In this document: piece after piece, positions 52,922-63,537 of the stretch
Numbering within the stretch: position 1 is the stretch's first letter
How the letters are laid out: the number at the start of each line of letters is the position of its first letter
Source of the DNA: Anticarsia gemmatalis
Lineage: Eukaryota > Arthropoda > Insecta > Lepidoptera > Erebidae
Length of the DNA: 64,000 nt
Assembly (NCBI RefSeq): GCF_050436995.1
Contig: NC_134757.1
Span: 2,306,501-2,370,500 of the forward strand
Direction: 5' to 3'
The notes under the pieces: generated by a model
What the model was told of the DNA's origin: nothing
Seen by the model: only the letters and a program-made list of their open reading frames with translations
The model's database searches: none
Translations under genes and position numbers: made by a program

Positions 52922-53270
52922 ACAATGCCTTCTGTGGTTGTAAGAGATACACAAAATAATATCTGTTGGATGGAACCATTATGACTACCCACGTGTATTG
53001 TCTGTATCTGTTATTTCGACTTATGTTTAAGACAACTCCATAAAATTATTTTTATATCACACGAAACTTAAGATACACACAGATCATATTATCAACGATG
53101 TCTTGTAAGATAATCAGGTGCGTAGTACTCGTAACAGGCGGTCTTGTATGACAAGAAGCATGGATGTGAATGAGGCAAAAGAAGTTTGTAAGGATCGTAA
53201 TAAGTGGCTTTCTTTAGTCTCTGCCAAATAGGAAGAAGGCATGATAATTATTTGTGTATGTATGATTAAA
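52922..53270 (+). repeat. Repeat family Z, long copy
   Basis: CACAATGCCTTCTGTGG, AATAATATCTGTTGGATGG, CAGATCATATTATCAACGATG and AGTACTCGTAACAGGCGG run parallel to 50968-51300, about 1.95 kb away. Confidence 0.7.
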
Positions 53271-53395
53271 AACAAACAAAGAATTTCTCCAAACCGAAGT
53301 CCTAAACGCCTACAGCAATAGAATTTAATTTACGATATGTTTCATCTTATTCGATATTAATATATACTTTATTATTTTTGAATAGATTGTTGATA

Positions 53396-53609
53396 TTAGG
53401 TCGGGGGAAATGTCTTTTCGCATTATAGTATGTATGAACTTGTAATAAAATCTCTTTGGCTTCAAGAATCACAAATGAGTACACGGTTCATTAGGTTTCT
53501 TTCAGTGAGCTCGTGAGGTACTCAAATATCGAGCTTTTTTTGTGTAGAGAAAAGATTTTATTACAAGTTCATACATACTAAAATGCGAAAAGACTTTTTC
53601 CCGATCTAA
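53396..53609. mobile_element. Foldback/mariner-like MITE, 214 bp
   Basis: TTAGGTCGGGGGAAATGTC...GTATGTATGAACTTGTAAT at the left is mirrored over about 57 bases by ATTACAAGTTCATACATAC...TTTCCCGATCTAA at the right. TTAGGT-type ends recall mariner inverted repeats. The interior is about 100 bases and non-coding. Confidence 0.7.
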
Positions 53610-53645
53610 TTTAATACTAGCTAATTTAAGCTTTATTTATATCAT

Positions 53646-53950
53646 AGCAGTGATAGCCGAGTGGTATAAGTTGACACCTCCTACGCAAGTGGTCGCAGGT
53701 TCGAATCCCAGGCAACACACCAATGACTTTTCGAGGTTATGTGTGTATTAGAAATAATTATCACATGCTCCAACGGTGAAGGAAAACATCGTGAGGAAAC
53801 CTTGCATGCCTAAAATTTGTTTAATACATTTATTGAGGGCATGCAAAGTCCCCAACCCGCACTTGGCCAGCGTGGTGGACTCAAGGCCTAAACCCTCCCT
53901 CATTACGGGAGGAGACCCTTGCCCAGCAGTGGGACAGTAATGGGTTAAAT
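53646..53950 (+). mobile_element. tRNA-headed SINE group A, full length
   Basis: Box A TAGCCGAGTGGTATAAG and box B GGTTCGAATCCC are followed by TCCAACGGTGAAGGAAAAC, GGAAACCTTGCATGCCT and CCCTTGCCCAGCAGTGGGAC. The tRNA-like part lacks a proper 3' acceptor match and the body is shared with several copies. Confidence 0.8.
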
Positions 53951-54503
53951 TTATTGTATAACAAATTACTAGTTTGTCCGTTGGGTTTAGCTAATTTGTA
54001 CAGATTTTCATAATGTCTTTGTAAATTTGATATAAACGCAACCCTTCAATTTTAATACGACTTGTATAAATTAGTTAAGGGTCAGTGTCGGGTTTGGCTG
54101 ATTCATACGTATATAATTAAAGCCTTTGGGTTCATTGATATAATGTACTTTTCAATTGTTGAAGTATTTTTTAAATACATACAGCTTTTGAAAAACCATT
54201 CAAGTATAATGCTTACCTTAATCATATAGACATACTCACACACAATTTTCTCTCTCTTTCATTGTTTTATACATTATGTATGTATATAAAAGGAATGAAT
54301 TTTCCATTCAAAGTCACGGTGAAAATGTACTTAACATTTCATTAAATGTGTAGCTTGGGCAAGAATATACGAACATTGTCACGTATTTCGCGAGTTATTT
54401 ATAGGTCCCTTATAATTGATGTGATAGTGTGCGAACCTAATAACGTTCACTGATCGTGTTAAGTTTATATTACGGAGGTAACAAGACAATAATATCACAA
54501 TTT

Positions 54504-54782
54504 TCTTTTTTTTTTTTCGTTTTTTTTTTTTTTTTTTACTTACACACGGTCATTTGATTCCAAACTAAGCAGAGCTTGTACTATGGTAACCAAATAACTG
54601 ATAAACATACTTATATATTTCTAAATACATACTTATATAGATTAAATTGACATCCAGGCTCAGAACAAATACTCGTGCTCATCACACAAAGATTTGTCCC
54701 GGATGGGATTCGAACCCACCACATCGGCGCTTCGGTTGTTGCGGCGAGGTGACCGCTTAAACCACTGCGCCAAACGTGCAGT
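54504..54782 (-). mobile_element. tRNA-headed SINE group B with poly-A tail, inverted
   Basis: On the - strand it opens CTGCACGTTTGGCGCAGTGG, has box B GGGTTCGAATCCC and ends in about 30 A's (poly-T at 54504-54537). It is the best preserved group B copy. Confidence 0.85.
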
Positions 54783-54835
54783 TACATATATTGATTTTGA
54801 ATATTTACGAATAAATACTACATAGCTGACAAAAT

Positions 54836-55066
54836 GAGGCGCCCATAGCCAGTTGCGCTCACCGGTAAACGATCTGTGGGTTAAGCAACCCTTGGCGCGG
54901 TCATTCTATAGATGGGTGACCGCTTAGTGGTATTTGAACTGGGCGTCTCCGTGCTTAAGGAAGGTACGATAACAGTCGTTAAGCCATGTCAAAGGCCTTC
55001 GGGCGGCTTAAACAACTTTGACACTAGGTTGACCACTAACCATATGGTAAGAAGATAAGAAGAAGA
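54836..55066 (+). mobile_element. 5S-SINE-1, full length, with 12-bp target duplication
   Basis: AGCTGACAAAAT (54824-54835) and AGCTGACAAGAT (55067-55078) flank it. The head GAGGCGCCCATAGCCAGTTG, GGTTAAGCAACC, GGCGCGGTCATTC and GATGGGTGACCGC aligns in order with 5S rRNA, including the box A and box C regions. The tail is AAGAAGAAG. It is inserted into a family Z copy. Confidence 0.9.
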
Positions 55067-55195
55067 AGCTGACAAGATGTATAGATGAGAATAAGGCAAG
55101 GGAAGTTTGTAAGGATCGTACCAAGCGACTTCCTTTGGTCTCTGCCTACCCCTATGGGTAAAAGGCGTGATATTAGGTATGTACATACAACATTA
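55067..55195 (+). repeat. Repeat family Z, right part
   Basis: ACAAGATGTATAGATGAG, TTTGTAAGGATCGTACC and TCTGCCTACCCCTATGGG, then GTATGTACATAC. Its left part is separated by the 5S-SINE-1. Confidence 0.6.
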
Positions 55196-55204
55196 TTTTT
55201 ATAG

Positions 55205-55395
55205 GACTGTGATGGGACTGTCGCGTGTGTGTTTTTGCGAAAAACCTTAAAACTATTGGACCGATTTTCTTGTAATGTTCGCCTTTACATAGAATGATTT
55301 ATGGCAAAAGTTTTAATGTAGTATATTGTCTATATTAGGTGAAAAATTACCGAAATTTACAGGTTCGAACAGATGCGGCGAGGGGACTTTATTTC
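55205..55395 (+). repeat. LINE-tail-like fragment
   Basis: GCGAAAAACCTTAAAACTAT, then GGACCGATTTTCTTGTAATG, is phrasing typical of RTE-type 3' regions. Confidence 0.4.
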
Positions 55396-55693
55396 TTGAT
55401 ACGTTGCGATGAAGAATTAATACATATAGACATATTTATTTTAATTAATACAACTAAAAATAAACTACACTAGCTGTATAGTAATTAGTGAACGATAATG
55501 AAAATCCGTAACTGAATACGAGGCAATTTATAAAGACCGTGAGTCAGTTCTCATATTGTTCATAGTTTTACAAGACTTCTTTTAATTATGGGCCAAGTCG
55601 AACGCGATTGAAATATGTAGGTCGTAGTAAAGAACTCGATACAGTCATGTTTCTATATAATATAGATATTTTGTGTATGTATTATGTATGTGA

Positions 55694-55910
55694 CTGCCTC
55701 TGTGGCGCGGTCGGTATATATCCGATTGCTGACAACGAGCTCTCGGGTTCGATTCCCAGATCAGACAAAGTGCTATTGATCTCATTCTAATTTATGGATA
55801 TGGAGGATCTCCCTTACTACATGAGACTCTCACTATTAACGGCGAAATTTGTTTGTATTTGACATACCTCTGTCTAAACCTTAGGGAATAATAAGCGTGT
55901 TATTATGTAT
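55694..55910 (+). mobile_element. tRNA-headed SINE group D
   Basis: CTGCCTCTGTGGCGCGGTCG is box A-like and CTCGGGTTCGATTCCCAG is a canonical box B. The body has AAGTGCTATTGATCTCATTC and GAGGATCTCCC. The right limit is approximate. Confidence 0.65.
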
Positions 55911-56463
55911 CTATATAAGTATCAACTATTTATGTATGTTTTATGTGTTATTGTTGTTTTTTTTTATTGCAACGTTTAGTTGATTTGTATTGTATTCCTG
56001 TATTCAATTACTGACGCTATGTAAAAAAGTGCAATGGAGAATTACAATAGCGACTAATTTCGAGGTAAATATTTGTTGAAACACGAGAATCAATCATATA
56101 AAATATTTTTATGTAATCGACTTTTCGTAGAACGAATAACGCTAACAATTTCGCCGTACAGTTGTTTCGACCACTGTTCCGTTATTTTCTGTTGTTGCCT
56201 GTAGATACAAACAAATAAAGTATTATATCCTTTCCCGCAAAATAAATTATCACCCCGCTAAATTTAATCAAAATCAGTTGAGCCGTTTTCACACACAAGA
56301 CCGACAAATATACACACTTCACATGTTTTTATATTTTTTTCTACTTTTGTCGATAGAGTTAAAAAGCTTGTTAATTTTTTTTCTGATGATTCATGATGAC
56401 AACAAATTAAATACGAGCCAATAAATTTGACATGCGCCTTCCGCGGAATTTAATTATTTCTAC

Positions 56464-56570
56464 ACACACATAACTTCGAAAAGTCCTTGTTGTGTGCCTC
56501 GAGTTTGAACCCGCAACCACTTGCGTGGGAGGTACCAACTCATACCATTCGGCCATCACTGCTTTTCTTG
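56464..56570 (-). repeat. SINE group A head, inverted
   Basis: CACATAACTTCGAAAAGTCC, TCGAGTTTGAACCCGCAACC and GGTACCAACTCATACCATTC are the reverse of the group A head. Confidence 0.7.
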
Positions 56571-57066
56571 ATTTCTTCGAGTATATAAAAATATTTGCTA
56601 TCCATCGTGCGGCATGTGTGCCTTTGAAGTGTTATTTACTTGTACCGTCTCTTTGTGTGAAATGTCCACGAGTGTAACCGCTTGTGTATTACAAAGGAGA
56701 AACGATCTAAGCGGCGTTTGGACATGTATTGGAAACTATTGTCTATCGCTTTAAAGTAGAATTAAAAAGAAACAATTCCACTACAAAAATATTGGTCGCA
56801 ATGTTTTTGAAAGACTGTTGAAGTTTCTTTTTGTAAGCAAGTGGATGAAACGTTTTATTTACACTGTACTACAAATGATGGAAAAGGGTAGTTGACTACC
56901 AGTCAAATCAGCTACTCTTTATGAAATGTCAAAAATACATTTTAGTATAGAAATACTATGTAGTGACGTCACTTTGTACATTAATGAGCATGCGATATAG
57001 CCTAATGTACCTACCTATTTCTCAAAATATGAAACAAATAAAACTACTAGTTACTAAATAGAAGAA
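56571..57066. other. Unannotated sequence
   Basis: No element or exon recognised. Confidence 0.45.
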
Positions 57067-57069
57067 TAA

Positions 57070-57182
57070 CCCCCGGTTTCTGAGTACATTTAGCGGTAGT
57101 TTATCTATCCAATAGCGTTTTTTTATATGAGTTTAAACGGTATTTAATAAACTACCACTAAATGGCCCTCAGAAAGCGGGGG
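57070..57182. mobile_element. MITE-B (Tourist-like hairpin), 113 bp
   Basis: CCCCCGGTTTCTGAGTACAT and its imperfect mirror end in CGGGGG. TAA duplicates flank at 57067-57069 and 57183-57185. Confidence 0.8.
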
Positions 57183-57488
57183 TAAGTAGTTTTATTGCAT
57201 TTAAACTTCACTAGTTTTTCAAAGTAGTTGGAATTGAGACGTTTAAATACTGGGAGTTGTGTGAAGTGTTGGTAGTATGCCAAATTGCTGTTGGTCAAGA
57301 CAAAGGCATTCACTTTGTACGACTTGATCTCTCTCAAAGAACATCGCTTTGGGACAAGCACTAAATTGGATAGAGATCTTAAATTAAACTTTATGGGTGG
57401 GAAGTCGTTTTCCATTACTGTTTTAGTTTAAGCAGTATTTAGTTGCAGTTTTATTGTTGAACTTAAACCCATTGCAAATAACTACAAC

Positions 57489-57604
57489 CACCGGTTTCTG
57501 AGGTACATTTAGTGGTAGTTTATATTTTTAATAGCGTTTAAACTCATATAAAAAAACGCCATTGGATAGATAAACAACCGCTAAATGTACTCAGAAACTA
57601 AGTG
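57489..57604. mobile_element. MITE-B copy, 116 bp
   Basis: CACCGGTTTCTGAGGTACAT faces GTACTCAGAAACTAAGTG. TTA follows the right end; the left flank is mutated. It lies 306 bases from another copy. Confidence 0.7.
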
Positions 57605-58106
57605 TTAACTGAGTAAAATTTGTTATTCACACGTATGGAATCGCGAGCAGCAAATCTTTTCATTGATCATGAATTGATTGTAGATGAGAAATTTAGTCAC
57701 TTCTTGCACCTGTATAAAAACTTTGCTGATGCACTTTGCTTTGCCGATTTTATGAAGTACAATTTACTAGGGTTAAGTATTTTTTTTACAGATTTAAGTG
57801 TTAACACTTTTTAATGCTTACCAGCTCAATCAGATCAGATTGCATCACTATGGTACCCAAAATGTTGAAATTAATATATAAATTCTGACTGATGAAAGAT
57901 CAAAAGCGACTTTCAACGATATTTCAATTCAAGTATTTTGACTTAATGAAATAAATAACAAGTTCATCAGACGTTCATTCATTTTGAAGAGCGAGTCGCT
58001 TCAATTTGAGCTGTCAATATTGACACGTACGTCTTTTAAATGTCAATATTCATTAGTTCGTTCATTTAATTTTTGTTTTATTAACTGTATTTGACGGCAC
58101 ATTTCT
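57605..58106. other. Unannotated sequence
   Basis: AT-rich. An open frame at 57620-57814 (+) has no recognisable motif and is not called. Confidence 0.4.
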
Positions 58107-58208
58107 TGAAGGTTTACAAAGTCCCCAGCCCGCACTTGGCCAGCGAGGTAAATCCAAGACCCTTCCCCAAAGGAGACTTTTGCCCAGCAGTTGGATAGTA
58201 ACGGGTTA
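58107..58208 (+). repeat. SINE group A tail
   Basis: TACAAAGTCCCCAGCCCGCA, CTTGGCCAGCGAGG and TTGCCCAGCAGTTGGATAG are the 3' half of group A, without the head. Confidence 0.7.
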
Positions 58209-58228
58209 AAAACTCTAATTGAGTTGTT

Positions 58229-58495
58229 GAGGCGTTCATAGCTAGTTGTGTATTATCGGTAAGTGATCAAGTAGGTGGAAATGGGTTAAGCAACCTTAGC
58301 GCGGACATTTTATAGATGGGTGACCACAGAGTAGTATTTGAGCTGAGCGTTCCCATGTTTCGAGGGCACGTAAAAGACGGTACTATAAATTAAGAAAACA
58401 GTCGTTAAACCATGTCAAAGGCCTTCGAGCGACTTATGCAACTTTGACATTAGGTTGACCACTAACCATACTATGAATGGATGAATGAATGAATG
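58229..58495 (+). mobile_element. 5S-SINE-1, full length, diverged
   Basis: Starts GAGGCGTTCATAGCTAGTTG, passes GGGTTAAGCAACCTTAGCGC and TAGATGGGTGACCAC, and ends CCACTAACCATACTATG with a GAATGAAT-type tail. Confidence 0.8.
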
Positions 58496-58934
58496 ATTGA
58501 TTCTCGACTGTACAATTAGTTATTAATAGAAAACTGGGCACAAAGAGCTAATTTGATCATCAATTTAATTTAATATTGTATTACTATTACATTGTGTTAT
58601 TTTGTTCGTCGGCAAGTATTTGATACTGTTCACTTTTCAATACTAATTATATTACTATCTATACTGAGAATTACATTTAAATTAACTGGTAATCATTTTC
58701 GATTTATACAAATTAATTTTGATTGTTGGCGATTACTTGGAAAATGTTTCTGTAATTTTCGACATTAATTAAACCGCTTTATCAAAAATTATAAGAATTT
58801 TGCTTTTTACATTCCTTTGCGAGTGAAAAGAAAGGTTTTGAATAGGTGTCAAATATGGAGAAAATGTAAATGATGTCAAATGGATATTCGATACTAACAT
58901 TTCTAGAACTTTCTGCATGTTTGGCGAAGTAATA

Positions 58935-59105
58935 TAAAAACCATAGCGCCCCGTGTGGTGAACTCAAATCCTATCCAGGACAAATATTTATGTGATGAGC
59001 ACGAGCAAATAAATAAGTTTAATATAAATATGAATTTTTAAGGATGTTTATCAGTTATCTGGATACCATAGTACAAGCTCTGTTTAGTTTGGAAGCAGGT
59101 GACAG
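58935..59105 (+). repeat. tRNA-headed SINE group B, 5' truncated
   Basis: ACCATAGCGCCCCGTGTGGT, GATGAGCACGAGCAAATAAA, GTTTATCAGTTATCTGGATA and GTACAAGCTCTGTTTAG agree with the body at 17386 and 54504. Confidence 0.7.
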
Positions 59106-59137
59106 AGTGTGCGTAGTCCAGTAATATTTTATATTTT

Positions 59138-59409
59138 ACTAGCTGACCCGCGCAACTTCGCTTGCGTCACATAAGAGAGAATGCGTCATAATTTTCCCAG
59201 TTTTTGTAACATTTCTCGTTGCTACTCCGCATCTATTAGTCATAGCGTAATGATGTATAGCCTATAGCCTTCCTCAATAAATAGGCTATCTAACACTGAA
59301 AGCATTTTTCAATTCGGATCAGTAGTACCTGAGATTAGCGCGTTCAAACAAACAAACAAACAATCAAACAAACAAACAAACTCTTCAGCTTTATAATATT
59401 AGTATAGAT
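59138..59409 (+). mobile_element. LINE/SINE tail family Y, complete copy
   Basis: From ACTAGCTGACCCGCGCAACT to TTTATAATATTAGTATAGAT, with GCCTATAGCCTTCCTCAATA and an AAAC/AATC-repeat stretch before the tail. It ends in the same tail as the other copies, which suggests target-primed integration. Confidence 0.8.
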
Positions 59410-59761
59410 ATACGTCTCCTAAACCAAATTAAGTGAAAAATTACTCGCTTCCAACAAAAACCATGAGAAAACAAAAAACTAGAGTATGATTTTTACATTT
59501 TCAATGCAAAGAAAAGCACACTTCAATCTTGCCGTAACCTTTCTGAATACATTCGACATTGTGTTCGTTGAGAAACATAACATATGCAGTTGTATGCTGC
59601 ATGTATTTCACTACGAATATGAATTGTACCGCGCAAATATTTTTCAGACTCACCGTCTATGTTTTGCTAGTTTTGTTATATCTAGACGAAAATATTAGTT
59701 ATGGTTATACCTAATATCACTTCTGCTTTACGTGAAGATGTGAAAAATACTATATACTGGC

Positions 59762-60078
59762 TTAGCCTTTTTGTTCCAAACTATGTTGGAGTCGGCTTCC
59801 AGTCTCACCGGATGCAGCTGAATACCATTGTTTTACATGGAGCGACTGCCTATCTGACCTCCACAACCCAGTCAGACTTCAAGCTTCTGACTACTGTTAA
59901 CGACTGCCAAAGATCTTCGAAAATGACAGCCGGGACCCACAATTTAACGTGCCTTCCGAAACACGGAGGAACTCGATATGTATAAGATGGTCACCCATCC
60001 ACAGAACGACCTCGGCAAGCGTAGCTTAACCTCAGAGATTGATCCGTGCGGCTGTTGTTAACTAAGCCACGAGCTCCT
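59762..60078 (-). mobile_element. 5S-like repeat family 2, best copy
   Basis: The + strand reads GCCTTTTTGTTCCAAACTAT, GTCGGCTTCCAGTCTCACC, AACGTGCCTTCCGAAACACG and GGTCACCCATCCACAGAACG. The reverse of the last part, GGTTAAGCTACGCTTGCCG then TCTGTGGATGGGTGACC, resembles the 5S rRNA box A to box C segment. It overlaps an incidental 94-codon open frame. Confidence 0.7.
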
Positions 60079-60284
60079 GTGAAAAATACTACTAGTAGAA
60101 ATACTTCTATAGTTACGTTGTAATTGTTGCAAGACCGATGTATTAAGAGTGTAAACCTAGTTGCTCGCGGGCAAGCTAAGCTTCGAGCTACGACAAGAAC
60201 ATTCTAAGAGCAAAATGTTTTCAAAAAGCGCGGAGACTCACTTCGCTAATATAAAGAATCTTACAAATCTTATCTTACTTCTTA

Positions 60285-60480
60285 CTCAGGTATCCTACTA
60301 ATATTATAATGTGAATGCTTGTGAGGATGGATATATGTATGTATGTTTGCTAGTCTTTCACGAAAAACAAACTGGACGATTTTTTATTAAATTTGGTACA
60401 CTGATAGCTTATAACCTGGATCAACACATAGAATACTTTATACACCGGAAAATATTTTCACACGGACGTCGTAACACGTC
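60285..60480 (-). repeat. RTE-type LINE tail, inverted
   Basis: CCTACTAATATTATAATGTG, then GCTTGTGAGGATGGATATAT, is the reverse of an RTE-type 3' end. Confidence 0.5.
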
Positions 60481-60511
60481 GAGAGCATTAACTAGTAAAA
60501 CTATACGAAAA

Positions 60512-60705
60512 CTAGCCGACCCGGCAAACGTTGCTTTGCCATATAACAAAAAAATTGTGTCATTTAGGTGTATGAAAAATAGATGTTGGCCGATTCTCAG
60601 ACCTAGTCAATATGCTCACAAAATTTCATGAGAATCGGTCAAGCCGTTTCAGAGGAGTATGGCAACGAAAACTGTGACGCGAGAATTTTATATATTAGAT
60701 ATAAA
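60512..60705 (+). repeat. RTE-type LINE tail
   Basis: CTAGCCGACCCGGCAAACGT, CAAAATTTCATGAGAATCGG, TCAAGCCGTTTCAGAGGAG and ATTTTATATATTAGATATA are a common lepidopteran LINE end. Confidence 0.65.
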
Positions 60706-61059
60706 TATACATATATGTTATTATCGGTATTTATAGCTAAATGAAGTCAAACAAAACATCATACATCGTTCTATGTTCTACAAGTGAATGCATTAACAAC
60801 ACCTTTAGTGCGACGCAACCACTTACTGCGGGGCAATTAAACTTGCAATACGCTAATACTAACACAGCCCCTTAGCGTATTCAACTGCTAACTAAACCGA
60901 GATACAGGTAACTAAAGGTCACAGGTAACGGTGACTATACTATAGTTAGCATTATTGAAATCTAATCGATTGTCATGGCCTTTTCGCATGTCTATTGACA
61001 AATATTTAGTACCTTCACTGATTGAAACAGGTAGTATGTGTATTTACCTATATAAATAA

Positions 61060-61430
61060 AATTACTTGTCATGCCTGAATCATTGACTGACTGATGATCA
61101 CCGTACAGCCTAAACTACAGGAGTTAGAAACATGAAATTTGGACAAGGAGTGCCTTTTATAATGTAAGTACTCCCTCAGTAATGTTTTTTTAATAATCCA
61201 CCCCTAAGCGGGTAAAAAAGGGGATGAAGCATTGAATGGAACTTCGTCATTTTCGGATCGAAGCATGGAACTTCATATTCGTTTGAAATAAATAAACAGG
61301 TATATCAGCGTTTTTTGCAAAATAATCCCCTAAGGGATTAAAAAAGGGGGTGGGAGTCAACTTTTATTATTCCCAACTTCTTTAGTGGAGCCGCGCGGGT
61401 TCACTGGTCGAGGATGTAACCGACCATTCT
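61060..61430 (+). repeat. RTE-type LINE tail
   Basis: TTGACTGACTGATGATCACC, AACATGAAATTTGGACAAGG and GGGTAAAAAAGGGGATG, ending near GGAGCCGCGCGGGTTCAC, fit the same class as 40660-40900. Confidence 0.5.
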
Positions 61431-61644
61431 GGGATATTTTAATCAGATTTGTTTAGTCATTTTGATTTTAAAGAAGGACAAATAAAAATCAATCTTTCAC
61501 ATTTATAATAGAACAGATTACGTGGGAATTACCTCTATCATCGATGCATATTTTATTACATCGGTTTGCTGACGTCAATATCCGATCGATTTCTACAACT
61601 TTCAGTGCCACATTTGAGTAGAAATCAATATTTATAGATACACC

Positions 61645-61900
61645 TATCTATACTAATATTATAAAGCTGAAGAGTTTGTTTGTTTGTTTGTTTGTTTGAA
61701 CGCGCTAATCTCAGTAACTACTGGTCCGATTTGAAAAATTCTTTCAGTGTTAGATAGCCCATTTATCGAGGAAGGCTATAGGCTATCTATCATCACACTA
61801 CGACCAATAGGAGCAGAGTAGCAGTGAAAACTGTTACAAAAATGGGAAAAATTATGATTCTCTTATGTGACGCAAGCGAAGTTGCGCGGGCCAGCTAGTA
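61645..61900 (-). mobile_element. LINE/SINE tail family Y, inverted
   Basis: ATCTATACTAATATTATAAA, (GTTT)n, GCGCTAATCTCAGTAACTAC, GAGGAAGGCTATAGGCTATC and GAAGTTGCGCGGGCCAGCTA are the exact reverse order of 59138-59409. Confidence 0.8.
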
Positions 61901-61984
61901 AGGTATAAACATGAATAACATATCGTCCTGTTTAAATTTAAAATTTATAAAATGAAATAATATTATTATCTTCACTTAAAAGTT

Positions 61985-62145
61985 AAAAAGTGACGACAAT
62001 CCTTAAATGTGGCAACACCTGCCAAATCTTCGGCGTCCAAGGTTTGACGAGGGATAGTTTTGCGCTCCATTGAACGCAATATAATTTCAGCAGACGTGTC
62101 ACATGAGCAAAGCAGCTGGTGGTCATCTGCCTTTATAAGAGCTAT
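61985..62145. repeat. CACCTGCCAA-type MITE, diverged
   Basis: CAACACCTGCCAAATCTTCG, GATAGTTTTGCGCTCCATTG and GCAGACGTGTCACATG parallel the element at 10514-10665. Confidence 0.4.
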
Positions 62146-62194
62146 AGCCCTACAGGCTCCTTTATTTTTAAAAAAATATTATTAAAAACTAGCC

Positions 62195-62400
62195 CATAGA
62201 TATATAGCCTTTTTCTCATTCCGTGGGATTTCCGGTAAAAAAGTTATCCTAAGTCGTTTCTCGGGTCTTAACCAATCTTTGTACAAAGTGTTTTTTCTAA
62301 CTTGGTTCAGTGGTTTAAGCGAGAAGCGTAGCAAACGGACAGGCAGACAGGCAGACAGGCAGACAGACAGACGACAGACTTACCTTTGAATTTATAATAT
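62195..62400 (+). repeat. RTE-type LINE tail with GACA repeats
   Basis: ATAGATATATAGCCTTTTTC, TTAACCAATCTTTGTACAA, GAGAAGCGTAGCAAACGGAC and (CAGA)n precede GAATTTATAATATTAAAG. Confidence 0.55.
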
Positions 62401-62952
62401 TAAAGTATGGAAGTATGTTTTAGTATGGAAATCAGCCACATCGATCAGTTAATGAGATATTTATATTCAAAACATCATTAGTCATGTGGTCAGGACATAC
62501 AGGCAGTAGCTAATTGTTATTGATCCAATCAAAACTATAATAGAACTAATGACACCTTGTCTTATCTCCAATCTTGATATATTACATACAAACACAGGTT
62601 AATAATATCGCCAGACTATTTTAGAAATACAATAGTCTACAAGAACAGTTAATGTGATTACTGTATTGTTGTTTTCAATTTGGGAGTCATTTGTATGCAT
62701 TTCTGTATGCAAATTACGTCCAAAAACGTCTTATACTTTCGGGTATAACAGGCGTGATTTAATATGTAAAATCATAATAGATTTTACTTTTATGTGGGCA
62801 TTGGAAAGAAATAACTACGTTAAGGTATTGTGCTCATACTCATACCGACGCGACGTAGCACACTAATCAACTCGGAAAGAATCGTTACCGTGTCGCCGTT
62901 CGCCTCGCCAATAAGCAGGTGTCAACCAAAGTGGATCAGTAGCACGAGTTCT

Positions 62953-63300
62953 GTACCTCGATTCTCTACCATTATCGACTACCGACAACCGGCTAGCTAT
63001 CGAAATTTTGACATTTAGAATGTACTACCAAAATATTTTCTACGACGCCCGTCAGAGGCGCTGATCAGATTTGCATACAAAATTTCTCGATGACAGGTCG
63101 TTTGTCGGTAGTCGATAGTAGTAGAAAATCGAGCTACTGTACAGTCGGTGTTATTATTTATCGAGTATCGAGAGTTTAACACATAAATGTACTGCAGAAA
63201 TAGTCCGACAGCGCCTATCCGTTAGAGGCGTTAGTGAGATTTTCATACAACATTCTTCAATCAGCTGGTTTGTGTCGATAGTATCAGAGAATTGCGCAGC
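62953..63300. mobile_element. MITE-A, two copies in direct tandem
   Basis: The first (62953-63138) has CTCGATTCTCTACCATTATC at the left and GTAGAAAATCGAGCTAC at the right. The second (to about 63300) follows at once with ATCGAGTATCGAGAG and CCGTTAGAGGCGTTAGTGAG. The arrangement is like that at 5031-5455. Confidence 0.75.
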
Positions 63301-63480
63301 AGTAACTCAGTTACATCGACTAGGTTGTGGCAACGGCATACTTTAATTACATAATTTCAATATTACGCATGTGTGTATTGTTGAAACTGTGAGGTTTCCG
63401 AAAACGATGTCCAAGACAGAGCGAAGTGGAAGAGAAAGACCAGGAAGGCTGACTCCACTACCATATGGAATTCATAGCAT

Positions 63481-63481
<1 letters not shown>

Positions 63482-63515
<34 letters not shown>
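63482..63515 (+). repeat. (GA)n microsatellite
   Basis: About 16 GA units between CATGG and TATTG. Confidence 0.95.
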
Positions 63516-63519
<4 letters not shown>

Positions 63520-63537
63520 GTGGCAACTGACTGGCTG

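Noticed and set aside
54836..54930. Functional 5S rRNA gene
   Set aside because: The similarity covers only the head and has many substitutions; the segment continues into a SINE body and is flanked by target duplications.
59701..59985. 94-codon open frame
   Set aside because: It lies within the dispersed 5S-like family 2 repeat and has no protein-family motif.
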